A stretch of DNA of 32,412 bases from Aquidulcibacter sp. (GTDB lineage Bacteria; Pseudomonadota; Alphaproteobacteria; Caulobacterales; Aquidulcibacteraceae). A program made the position numbers and the translations under genes. This document shows, one piece after another, positions 8,391 to 15,607 of the stretch (the first letter of the stretch is position 1; each line of letters starts with the position of its first letter). Under the pieces are notes generated by a model. It did not search any database. It was not told the DNA's origin and was given only the letters and a program-made list of their open reading frames with translations. Where the stretch lies: assembly GCF_020253525.1 (NCBI RefSeq), contig NZ_JADCBK010000155.1, forward strand, positions 1-32,412. The letters run 5' to 3'.

Positions 8391-9490
8391 CGAACAAAGG
8401 GCGCGCCTAAGCTGACGTCCTTAGCGAAAGCAGCCCAAGTCTCACTCGTTATTTCTTCAAAACTGCCCGCACCTGCGATCTTCATCGCCATCCGAGTAGA
8501 AACTTCCGGATAGGCCACTGTGCTCATCAAGTCATACAATGGTGCCAATCTGGTTTCACCTGCCAGATAAAGTAGGCTGAAATTCTTACCATGCGCGTCG
8601 CAATTGCCGATGATCACATTGAAAATGACGGCATCCAGCAGAGCAAGAACATCCGCTGCCGGCCGTGATGAGACCTTCCGCAATAACGCAAAGCTCGTCT
8701 TCAAGGTTGGCCCACCTTCGGCGGCATATTTATGCTCCGGGGGATGACCCAATGCCTGACAGAAGTCTTCTTGGTGAACGCGCAACATATCGCCAGCAGG
8801 ACCAAGTGCGCGATCATATCGTTCGACCAGTAGGAATTTGTGTTTATCAAGACCCCGGGCTTCAACTGGGGCAACCAATAGTCCAAGCGCATGCGCCAGT
8901 CGCATCGAGAGCGCTTCATTTTCCACGGTTGATGGAAATCGGGTCATCGCAGGCTTGAGGATATGGGTCGTGGGCTGTCCCGGTGCTGGCAAAGCAATGC
9001 GGCCATCCATAACAACAACAGGCAATTTGGTTTGTGCACCAGCTAAAGAGAGACGGATGCCCGCGCGCCCAGCTAATAAGGGCCGCGCGGGCAGGTTATC
9101 CAAGACCTCGATCAAGGCGCGGTCACTTAAAAACTCTGGTGCTTGCCCGAGTGCGGCAACAGGCGGTCTCTCGTCTTCCGGCCAAAGAGTTAGAGCTCCT
9201 GCGACATCGCCCCCTAAAGCTTCCAGCAAGGCAAAGTCGTTGGTGCGCGACAGACCCAATGCGCGTGCCACGGCATCGCGGGGGCCCTCTTCGGGCAAGA
9301 GTCCCGAAAAGAAATAACGCGCCGCACGTCGATCGTAGGGCTCGGCTCGTTTTGGCAAAGCTGCTGATATGGCGCGGGTTGTTGGATCTTCTAACCAATC
9401 GGTATGATAGACAAAGCCAATATCCCCATGCGTGTCCCGCGTCAGTGTGCCCGCAATCCGTCCATCCCACCAAACTGATAGGTTTGTCAT
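8249..9490 (-). CDS. hipA: HipA-family serine/threonine kinase toxin
   Basis: HipA toxins are kinases; the Escherichia coli protein phosphorylates glutamyl-tRNA synthetase and induces persistence, and HipB neutralises it. The 413-residue product shows the N-terminal HipA domain (1-105, with FFSGLLPEEGPRDAVARALGL), the junction SLAGAQTKL (148-156), an ATP-binding ILKP (177-180), EDFCQALG (241-248), the catalytic loop IGNCDAHGKN (294-303, catalytic D298, N303) and the metal-binding APLYDLMS (D320). All kinase residues are present, so it should be active. Its start overlaps the hipB stop by 4 bases. The gene runs against the trb operon. A decayed copy of its last 47 codons lies at 14091-14232. 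Confidence 0.93.
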   Translation of the reverse strand: MTNLSVWWDGRIAGTLTRDTHGDIGFVYHTDWLEDPTTRAISAALPKRAEPYDRRAARYFFSGLLPEEGPRDAVARALGLSRTNDFALLEALGGDVAGALTLWPEDERPPVAALGQAPEFLSDRALIEVLDNLPARPLLAGRAGIRLSLAGAQTKLPVVVMDGRIALPAPGQPTTHILKPAMTRFPSTVENEALSMRLAHALGLLVAPVEARGLDKHKFLLVERYDRALGPAGDMLRVHQEDFCQALGHPPEHKYAAEGGPTLKTSFALLRKVSSRPAADVLALLDAVIFNVIIGNCDAHGKNFSLLYLAGETRLAPLYDLMSTVAYPEVSTRMAMKIAGAGSFEEITSETWAAFAKDVSLGAPFVRTRVQELSRLTLDRIGHVADELSSPELSGDSIRAFAETIRQRALRLV

Positions 9491-9702
9491 GGCGCGGTTT
9501 CGCTAATCGTTACGCTCAGACCTAGGACTGCCGCAACCTGCAGGGCTTTGCCCAATTGGGCAGATGGCTTCCCTGCTTCTAAATCGACGATGAAGCGCAC
9601 GCCAACGCCCGCAGCACCGGCAAGCTGGTCTTGTCGTAATCCTTGCGCCTTGCGCGCAACACGAATGGCATGGCCAAAATGGAGTGAGTCAAGATAAGTC
9701 AT
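9487..9702 (-). CDS. hipB: HipB-type Xre-family antitoxin
   Basis: A 71-residue Cro/C1-type helix-turn-helix protein: FGHAIRVARKAQGLRQDQLAGAAGVGVRFIVDLEAGKPSAQLGKALQVAAVLGL matches the HTH_3 fold across residues 9-62. It lies directly upstream of hipA with an ATGA overlap, the normal antitoxin-first order. It should bind HipA and repress its own operon. Three related palindromes in the 120 bases upstream of its ATG (9707-9820) are the likely binding sites. No ribosome site is obvious, and the first palindrome ends five bases from the start codon. Confidence 0.92.
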   Translation of the reverse strand: MTYLDSLHFGHAIRVARKAQGLRQDQLAGAAGVGVRFIVDLEAGKPSAQLGKALQVAAVLGLSVTISETAP

Positions 9703-9706
9703 ATGT

Positions 9707-9820
9707 TTCCCGAGCGGGAATATATCAGTCTGACCTTACCAAATCAACAAGAAATTTACCGATAGGGAAAAACATGCCTTCTATTTCGAAGCATACCAGA
9801 ATATATCCCGCTCGGGATAT
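9707..9820. promoter_or_regulatory. Three evenly spaced HipB operators upstream of hipBA
   Basis: Three palindromes share the form T.CCG-NN-CGGGA. O1 is TTCCCGAGCGGGAA at 9707-9720. O2 is TTACCGATAGGGAA at 9756-9769 (11 of 14 identical to O1). O3 is ATATCCCGCTCGGGATAT at 9803-9820 (perfect eight-base arms). Their centres are 49 bp apart each time. O3 has TATCC and GGATA half-sites like those reported for E. coli HipB, but with a six-base rather than an eight-base gap. HipB binding is inferred from position and resemblance. Confidence 0.8.
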
Positions 9821-9841
9821 TTTTGCGACATCAACTCGGCT

Positions 9842-10009
9842 ATGACCGACCGTTTTGGCAACAGTCAGCCTATTTCCGAAATTCGGGTTTGGAGGCGAAA
9901 CCGCAACTCCAAAATCCGCTCTCCAAAGCCAACTCAATTTGGAAGTTGTCGCCATCGCTGGCGGGTAGGTGAGGTCAACGGATGGGCGGAAAGAAGTTTA
10001 TCCACCTAA
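9842..10009 (+). pseudogene. Truncated copy of the AlpA-like gene
   Basis: A 55-codon frame from the ATG at 9842. Its second half reads PKPTQFGSCRHRWRVGEVNGWA, nearly identical to the tail of the AlpA-like protein at 7771-8226. The first helix region (WWTTAMVC...KLGRKAI) is missing and replaced by unrelated residues, so the fold is incomplete and the product is unlikely to bind DNA. The DNA similarity covers 9902-9985. It lies just upstream of the hipB operators on the opposite strand and probably marks the start of a second, broken alpA-hipBA copy. Confidence 0.7.
9902..9985 (+). repeat. Repeat A, copy 2
   Basis: Ungapped match to 8092-8175 at a constant offset of 1810, most conserved across GGAAGTTGTCGCCATCGCTG (9941-9960). 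Confidence 0.85.
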
Positions 10010-10406
10010 TTGTCATGATGCGCCCCTGCACTTCCTAGAGCCAGTTCGCATATCCCTCAAATACATATTTGTCATAAGCGACCGAACACTGCGCTGACTG
10101 CCACAAAGGCCTGTCAGGTTTGGCCTAGGTGGCGGTGGGATGGGACAGAAAAGCAAGCAGCCAACCTTAAGAAATGTTCCCTACGCATTACCGCAGTTTC
10201 AAGACCAATTTTTAATGCTTACTGGCTGCAAACATCAATTAAAAATCTTGTCCGTTGGTCTGCTTTGCACCAAAGGCTGCCGTTTAGGTGGGTTGGCGGT
10301 TGCTTGAAAGCGGACATTCATGAGAGGTTAAAGGGATAACTCGATCATGCCGAACTTGCAAAGCAGCTTTGGCTGGATTTCTTGAGTCTAGAGATTGTAA
10401 TCTTGA
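10010..10406. other. Gene-free stretch between the alpA remnant and the DUF6932-like gene
   Basis: I see no coherent coding sequence, RNA gene or repeat here on either strand. The only landmark is the 3' neighbour's start at 10407. A promoter for that gene should lie here, but none stands out. Confidence 0.4.
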
Positions 10407-10925
10407 ATGCATGGCATCCCTATGAATGAACCGCAGGCAGGACTTCCCCCCGCCATCATTTTTGGCGCAGATCAAAGGGTGATTGGTACATCGCCTTATC
10501 CCTGTCCTTGGTTTGAGTTCAAGCAACGCTTTGCCTTCAACCCTCAAAGGCTCGCTTTAGCCGAAAAGTTTGAAACATGGGTGGGCAATCTTCTAGCAAT
10601 TGTCGCCCCTGAATTCTTCTGGATCGGTGGAAGCTATGCTAGCGACAAGCCGGACCCCAAAGACATAGATGCGGTACTCTTTTATCGCTACCGCCAGCCA
10701 TTTGCTGACCCCCAATCGCACGCAGGATTCTTAAATGCTAATAATGGACTTCTGTCGCCAGCCGCTGTCAAACGCAATTTTAGTGTGGATGGCGCGTGTG
10801 TCGCATTAAGCATGCCTGTTGAGCGGTTGATCGCCATCAGTGCGGAATGGACAATGATTTTCTCTGGAAATCCCGATGGTAGTCGGAGAGCATTTTATTG
10901 CATCCCTATAGCTTCAATGCTGTAG
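10407..10925 (+). CDS. DUF6932-like protein with a nucleotidyltransferase-type fold
   Basis: A 172-residue soluble protein with no signal peptide. The block FFWIGGSYASDKPDPKDIDAVLFYR (about 71-95) has the nucleotidyltransferase pattern GGS...D.D, with S75 after the paired Gly and an acidic DID triplet near 88-90. The order of elements (N-terminal helical part, GGS block, then a C-terminal ISAEWTMIFSG segment) resembles the DUF6932 family as I know it. Members are of uncertain function and often lie in accessory regions. The start could be the ATG at 10407 or the in-frame ATG at 10422; neither has a clear ribosome site. It stands alone, about 105 bases before the hydrolase gene. The fold call is moderate; the function is unknown. 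Confidence 0.6.
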   Translation: MHGIPMNEPQAGLPPAIIFGADQRVIGTSPYPCPWFEFKQRFAFNPQRLALAEKFETWVGNLLAIVAPEFFWIGGSYASDKPDPKDIDAVLFYRYRQPFADPQSHAGFLNANNGLLSPAAVKRNFSVDGACVALSMPVERLIAISAEWTMIFSGNPDGSRRAFYCIPIASML

Positions 10926-11030
10926 GTCATCATAGTTTAAGATTTTCAACTCTAGGATAATTTTTAACCCGGCATTTACTTTAATAACTTTAAGGTGTTC
11001 CAGGCGTAACAACATACAAGGGTGATCCCG

Positions 11031-12386
11031 ATGACGACGATCTGGCCAAATGGTTTTGCGGGAAGCGTGGACTGGCGCTCATGGAGCGATGGGTTATGGC
11101 AAACTGAATCTGCAGGTGGGTTACAACCCGAAGCGTCTGGAGAACCTCAAACGACAGAGCCGGATGCACCTGTAGTTGTCATTACCAATGCACCCCCATC
11201 AAACGTGGAGACCTATGCGCCTCCAAGTGGCATGCCAAGCGACTTCTTTGATGGGATGGATTTGGCAGCTTACTTCAGTCTCATTGGCTATGACCCAGCA
11301 GCTATTGAAGAGATGAATGCCAACGGGTCCTATCGTTCCGAGCATGATGCATACCAAGCGAACGGTGGGCTGCAATCCCAAGCCGAAGAAGCGTGGCGTC
11401 GCTCGGGCCAGTGGGCGTCAGGAGCTGGGTTCAACGATGCCGGTCGAGAATTGTTCATTAATAACTATATGGACAATGCTTACGGCATTGACTCTGAGGC
11501 TGGCACATCGCGTAATTCAGCTAACATGGCTGATTATCTCTTGATGATGGAGGATGCGCTGAACGCGGCGTCGAAAACCAAGGATAAGCAGAAATTTGAA
11601 GAACTTCGGTCTGCACTTGAAAGGCTCGGTTTCAACGTCCGCCGAGTTAAAGACGGCGTAGCCTATGATCGGGATTTGACCGATTCTACGACTGAGGTTT
11701 TCCAAAAAACAAAATACGTTTTAAGCTTGGCCGACGGTTCAGGCTCAAACCAAACTGGCGGGATGGATGGGTTCCAGCTCGTTGGGCGCGCTGGTGGAAT
11801 AACGGCTCCGCGTGGGAGCGATAATTCTGCACGTCGAGACCTTACTTTGCCCATTTATATTTCGGGTGGCGGAGAGGGATATCTACCGGGGGACTGGGTT
11901 GGTAGGAACGTCATGGACTATTTGGAAGGCGAGCCTGGTGCCCAGTACTGGCATATGGAAACGGTGGCAGTTCGCGATGCAATCATAGCTCGCCATGATG
12001 CTAACCTACCAGTCATCTTAATTGGCCACAGTTTTGGTGGGTCTGAGGCAATATCAAATGCATTGTGGGCGAAGGGAAAAGGTATTCGTGTCGATTTGCT
12101 AATCACTGTCGACCCGGTTGGCGTTCCTGATTACGTTCCGAATTTGGCCTTAGCTCCATATGCGGAGCGCCTTAGAGGCATTGCAACGACTTGGGTCAAT
12201 GTCACAGCGGACAAACCTGGTACAGGCGCAGGGGATGCGGTTGCGTCACTCTGGGGTCGGACACCTCAAGTGATCCAACAGAAAGCTACACTTAATGTTT
12301 CCGCACGAAATGCAGATCATGCAGACTTTGATAAAATGATGTTTGCCATCGGCGCGAAAGGACTGATTGAAGGAGTTCGAAAATGA
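11031..12386 (+). CDS. Lipase-like alpha/beta-hydrolase, candidate toxin of an effector-immunity pair
   Basis: A 451-residue protein with a C-terminal alpha/beta-hydrolase core. The nucleophile elbow GHSFGG is at 332-337 (Ser334) after VILI. A candidate acid is D361 in ITVDPVG and a candidate His is H430 in NADHADF, so a full triad is plausible. The first 270 residues are unfamiliar and acidic, with a helical middle part (about 160-205), and there is no signal peptide. I chose the ATG at 11031, preceded by AAGGGTGA at a 5-base gap, over the GTG at 11022 that lies inside that ribosome site. It overlaps the downstream lipoprotein gene by ATGA. A cytoplasmic lipase without export signal, coupled to a periplasmic lipoprotein, is the classic layout of a contact-delivered lipase and its immunity protein. 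That role is inference. Confidence 0.7.
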   Translation: MTTIWPNGFAGSVDWRSWSDGLWQTESAGGLQPEASGEPQTTEPDAPVVVITNAPPSNVETYAPPSGMPSDFFDGMDLAAYFSLIGYDPAAIEEMNANGSYRSEHDAYQANGGLQSQAEEAWRRSGQWASGAGFNDAGRELFINNYMDNAYGIDSEAGTSRNSANMADYLLMMEDALNAASKTKDKQKFEELRSALERLGFNVRRVKDGVAYDRDLTDSTTEVFQKTKYVLSLADGSGSNQTGGMDGFQLVGRAGGITAPRGSDNSARRDLTLPIYISGGGEGYLPGDWVGRNVMDYLEGEPGAQYWHMETVAVRDAIIARHDANLPVILIGHSFGGSEAISNALWAKGKGIRVDLLITVDPVGVPDYVPNLALAPYAERLRGIATTWVNVTADKPGTGAGDAVASLWGRTPQVIQQKATLNVSARNADHADFDKMMFAIGAKGLIEGVRK

Positions 12387-12868
12387 AAATGGCCACCAGA
12401 ATAGGGATTATTTCTCTTGCAATCTTCCCGGTCTCTGGATGTTACACGAACGATACTCATATTGAGATTCAAGGCGCGGCGATGCTTGCAGGCCCAAGGG
12501 GCCAGACAATGGGCTATCTCACGGTGGATGCTGTCGATGCGAAGCGGATTGCATGGGGGCCAAATCAAATACGCTTAAGGACATGCACTGAAGGGCAAAA
12601 TATCAGCCCCTGCTTTGAATACAAAGTTAGTTCAGTGGTAAGCCCAATGGCTCCATTCGCTCAATCAAATCGCTTTTATTTTGATTACGATCCAAATGGC
12701 GAAATCAACATTACAACCGGCCGCCAGGAAACAGATTTTGATGTTCGGAAAATTAAGTGTATTAAAATTAGGGTGCTACCTGGCGACTTCAAACCCGCTG
12801 GAGAATCTGATTGGTTTTGTAATTTGCGCTTTGAAACAATGAAGGACTTAAACACCGGTGCCCGCTAA
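12383..12868 (+). CDS. Small lipoprotein, candidate immunity protein to the adjacent hydrolase
   Basis: The 161-residue product starts with a lipoprotein signal peptide (IGIISLAIFPVSGC, lipidated Cys20) and so should be membrane-anchored facing the periplasm. The residue after the lipidated Cys is Tyr, not the Asp of the inner-membrane retention rule in E. coli. The mature part is beta-rich with several Cys (CTEG...SPCF, KCIKI, WFCNL) that could form disulfides. I recognise no family. The ATGA overlap with the hydrolase gene implies co-translation. The pairing suggests protection of the periplasmic leaflet against that enzyme. This is an inference from gene layout only. Confidence 0.6.
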   Translation: MKMATRIGIISLAIFPVSGCYTNDTHIEIQGAAMLAGPRGQTMGYLTVDAVDAKRIAWGPNQIRLRTCTEGQNISPCFEYKVSSVVSPMAPFAQSNRFYFDYDPNGEINITTGRQETDFDVRKIKCIKIRVLPGDFKPAGESDWFCNLRFETMKDLNTGAR

Positions 12869-13655
12869 AAATGCTCTTTGCACGGAGGGTACCGTTGAGT
12901 CAGTCTGCGCCTTCGTCAAGACAGCCATTACTACGCCGAGCCGATTGCAGGCATGAAGTAGACACAAGACGGTGTGGTTGGGCCTATAGCGAAAGTTCCT
13001 GATATGACGAAATCCAAGCCCGATTGACAATGTCGAAAATTCATCTGTGTTCCGTCACCCTGACTTTAGTCTTAGCTATTTTGTACGCGGAGTTGCGAGG
13101 CCTAAAAGTTGTGACTTGTGCGGGTGGTAATGTCCGTGCAGTCGCAATATCCAGTTCACACGAACGCGTATACCTCACAAGGATTGGGTCCATCTTTGTC
13201 GGCTTCCCTAATGTTGAAGGTACAGCAGAATTCGGGTATTTCACGCGCGCGGGAATCCAAATTGAACCCTGCTCCTGATTTTTATGGCGGGGTCAGGGGT
13301 TCGAAGTTTGGTTTTGATGTCCAGTTCGACGTCCGCTATCAACGTACTCCACACCTAAAGCAGACCTTCTCCTTTCGGCCAATTATTGCCAAAATCGGAC
13401 GGTCTTGGATTTGCGAAAATCAGACTGTCTTGAATTGGCATAGCGTCGTTCATTTTTGAGCGTTCAAACCAACAAGAACTCCATCACGACGCCTTTGCGG
13501 TGCAATCGCTGGCCAAATCATCTTGCAAGATGTGGTCAATTGTCCTTGCAATCAGCAAGCGATTTGTTTGCGCGCCGTGTATATGTCTCATGTGACCATA
13601 CTCCTTGGCTGTCTTGCCCGAACCCTTGGCCTTGCTGGCCAAGTGGATTGGCCAT
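12869..13655. other. Degraded non-coding stretch
   Basis: About 790 bases with no gene I can support. Several short open frames exist (for example 13030-13278, a hydrophobic-start frame of 83 codons) but none has a ribosome site or a recognisable product. Next to remnants of parE, alpA and hipA it looks like gene debris. Confidence 0.45.
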
Positions 13656-13931
13656 TTGCTTACACCGCTGTCTGTCCCAAGCAGACTATTCTTATGGCCC
13701 TGAACATGATCTGTCGCACAAGCTTAAATCTATATCGGCGATCTATCAAACACGTTTGATCTTATTGCGCATACTCCCTTGATCGCGCGCGAACGATCTG
13801 AATTTACGCCACCCATTCGTATGCGTCGTCATCAATCTCATTTAATTATTTACCGCGTGATTGATGATTACCTTGAAAGCATCCGCGTCGTTCACATGAA
13901 GCGGAACTGGTCAGCACTGTTTGAGGACTAA
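13656..13931 (+). pseudogene. parE: Decayed ParE/RelE-family toxin gene
   Basis: One frame reads LTPLSVPS..., then SVAQA-stop-IYIGDLSNTFDLIAHTPLIA, then RSEFTPPIRMRRHQSHLIIY, then RVIDDYLESIRVVHMKRNW and stops at 13929-13931. The order (QA..YIGDL..TFDLIA, R..SHLIIYRV, IRVVH) is that of ParE toxins. In-frame stops in the first third (near 13695, 13701 and 13725) and the lack of a start codon show that it is dead. Only the part from 13728 is continuously open (67 codons). No parD-like antitoxin is recognisable upstream. Confidence 0.65.
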
Positions 13932-14119
13932 TGCGCCTCAGATTAAACTCAAGCGCTCTTCAGGCCTATGTTCGGGCGATGGTTGATATCTTCGGCCATC
14001 ATGCGGGAGCTGCCAGGATCCCATTAGAGCACGAGCAAACAGTTTTGTTGGCGAGCATGGCCACATACAACCGACACAAGCCAGCTAAAGCTAACCCAAG
14101 CGAAGCGCTCTTTGCCTGA
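13931..14119 (+). other. Orphan 62-codon frame, probably a gene fragment
   Basis: It opens with an ATG overlapping the parE stop (TAATG) and reads coherently (LQAYVRAMVDIFGHHAGAAR, EHEQTVLLASMATY) but matches nothing I recognise. Its last 10 or so codons run into the antisense of the hipA repeat, so the original 3' end is missing. It is probably the remains of a gene truncated at the repeat junction near 14089. Confidence 0.3.
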
Positions 14120-14232
14120 TTGTCTCGGCAAAGGCACGGATGGCATCGCCAGACAGCTCTCGACTAGATAGCTCGTCGGCAACAAGGCCGTTGCGGTCGA
14201 GCGTCAATTGCGACAATTCTTGCACGCGTGTT
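14089..14232. repeat. Repeat B, copy 2 (3' end of hipA)
   Basis: Ungapped match to 8247-8390 at an offset of 5842, same orientation. The similarity stops abruptly at CACGCGTGTT (14223-14232). Confidence 0.9.
14091..14232 (-). pseudogene. hipA 3'-end remnant
   Basis: This encodes the last 46 or so residues of a HipA protein, from TRVQELSQLTLDRNGLVADE to FAETIRQRALRLG and stop. About 40 of 46 residues are identical to the C-terminus of the intact HipA at 8249-9490. The kinase domain is absent; upstream the frame runs into unrelated sequence (an accidental ATG at 14315), so no functional product is expected. Confidence 0.85.
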
Positions 14233-14600
14233 GTCGAATTGTTCGAGACGGCTAAGCGGGCCGCCATGAACGTCCCTGTCCGAGGGGTGTTTGCACAATG
14301 CGGCTTGAAGCCCAAATAGGCCGCTTATTGCTGTTTGCGATTTGAATCGGGATACATCGGGTTTGGCTAAGAAGCTAAGATGAGTAGGGCCAAGCCTGAT
14401 AGTGAGATGTAATGGTTCTCGAGAAAAGCGACCAATTGTGCGCCACTTGCGCAGGTATCGATGGAAATTCGGAAGGATTGTCACTTGTTTGGTTCTGGTT
14501 GCACTCCGCAACGCTAAACTGGACAAAAGTCATGGCTCTACCTGAATTGAAACTTCGATAGTCTATACTGAATTGACATTAATGCATTTTAGATACCTTC
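14233..14600. other. Gene-free stretch before the phosphorus cluster
   Basis: About 370 bases between the hipA remnant and the phnD promoter. I see no supported gene on either strand. The region becomes AT-rich towards the Pho box at 14613. Confidence 0.45.
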
Positions 14601-14612
14601 AAAACTGATAAT

Positions 14613-14646
14613 ATTTCATAATTCTGTCACGGCAACCACCTAGCAT
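14613..14646 (+). promoter_or_regulatory. PhoB box and -10 element of the phnDCE operon
   Basis: ATTTCATAATTCTGTCAC at 14613-14630 matches the enterobacterial Pho box CTGTCATAAATCTGTCAC at 15 of 18 positions. It has two seven-base units 11 bp apart and a four-base AT-rich spacer. After exactly 10 bases comes TAGCAT (14641-14646), a reasonable -10. This is the known spacing for PhoB-activated promoters that lack a -35. The phnD ribosome site AAGGTGG follows at 14654-14660, so the leader would be very short. Confidence 0.8.
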
Positions 14647-14668
14647 AGGGGAAAAGGTGGGATGATCG

Positions 14669-15607
14669 ATGCGGTTTATAACTGTGGTGTTGGCACTATG
14701 CTGCTTGGCGGGATGTTTGGATTCAGGGCCTAAGCAATCTGCTGCGGGTGCAGCCGAACAGACGACAGGCCAAACTCTGCAAGTCATTCTGATCCCCGCA
14801 GACGGCGGAACCGAAGATGGGACGCGAGCAGACTTTCAGCCCTTATTCGAGGCGATCAGCCAAAACAGTTCGATCAAATTCAACATTCGTGTCGCTCAAT
14901 CCTATAATGCGGTTGTCGAGGCCCTGTGTAGCGGCTCTGCAGATGTCGCATTTGTGGGCCCTGCCATCTTTCTGCAAGCCCAAAAGCGCGGCTGTGCCGA
15001 TTTGCTGGCGGTCGGGGTTGAGCATGGCAAATCGGAGTATTTCGCGGGCATTTTTGCCAGAGTAAATGGTGGCCCTCAGGCTTTGGGTGAATTGAAGGGG
15101 AAGTCTGTTGCCTTTGGGGATGTAAACTCGGCCTCTTCCTTCATTGTTCCGGTTGCCATGTTGCTCAATGCAAAGCTTGATCCTCTGAAGGATCTTGATC
15201 GCGTCAGAATAGTCGGCAGCCACGCAAATGCGATTTCTGCGCTGACCCATGGCCAAGTCGATGCGGCGGCTCTGTCCCTTGTTTCGTTCGACAAGGCCGT
15301 TAATCAGGGTTCGGTCAAGGCTTCTGAGATCGCCTTGATCGCAACCAGCGTGGCGCTTCCCAATCCCCCGATCGTTATGCGCTCAACATTGAGTCCGAAC
15401 GTTAAAGCTGATCTGAAGGCTGCGTTCAAAAGTGTCGCCAGCGCTTCTGGTGTTCGGGCCGAAAGTCTGGTGGGCTATGGCGGTAAGCCGGTCGAGCGCT
15501 ATGACACGGAATTTCCCACTGAGAAGTTCGCCTCCATTCAAGCCATGATGGATCAAGTTACGCCCCAACTCACAGCCGGACTTTTGGACAAGGCTGCCAA
15601 GCCATGA
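14669..15607 (+). CDS. phnD: PhnD-like phosphonate/phosphate ABC transporter binding lipoprotein
   Basis: The substrate-binding component that captures a phosphorus oxyanion or phosphonate in the periplasm. The 312-residue product has a lipoprotein signal peptide with lipobox LAGC (Cys16), then a type II periplasmic-binding fold. PhnD hallmarks are FQPLFEAIS (about 56-64), SADVAFVGPAIFLQA (about 94-108), ELKGKSVAFGDVNSASSFIVP (about 145-165) and a late Q-VDAAALS segment. The ligand cannot be told from sequence: phosphonate, phosphite, phosphate and aminoethylphosphonate binders all share this fold. The start has an AAGGTGG ribosome site. A Pho box lies 40-55 bases upstream. It overlaps phnC by ATGA. 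Confidence 0.92.
   Translation: MRFITVVLALCCLAGCLDSGPKQSAAGAAEQTTGQTLQVILIPADGGTEDGTRADFQPLFEAISQNSSIKFNIRVAQSYNAVVEALCSGSADVAFVGPAIFLQAQKRGCADLLAVGVEHGKSEYFAGIFARVNGGPQALGELKGKSVAFGDVNSASSFIVPVAMLLNAKLDPLKDLDRVRIVGSHANAISALTHGQVDAAALSLVSFDKAVNQGSVKASEIALIATSVALPNPPIVMRSTLSPNVKADLKAAFKSVASASGVRAESLVGYGGKPVERYDTEFPTEKFASIQAMMDQVTPQLTAGLLDKAAKP

Noticed and set aside
13030-13278. 83-codon frame with a hydrophobic N-terminus (MSKIHLCSVTLTLVLAILYA), possibly a second immunity protein
   Set aside because: No ribosome site, no recognisable family, and surrounding sequence is gene debris. The hydrophobic start alone is not enough.
14164-14526. 120-codon minus-strand frame
   Set aside because: It partly reads through the hipA repeat in the wrong frame, has no ribosome site, and its composition is unlike a real protein.
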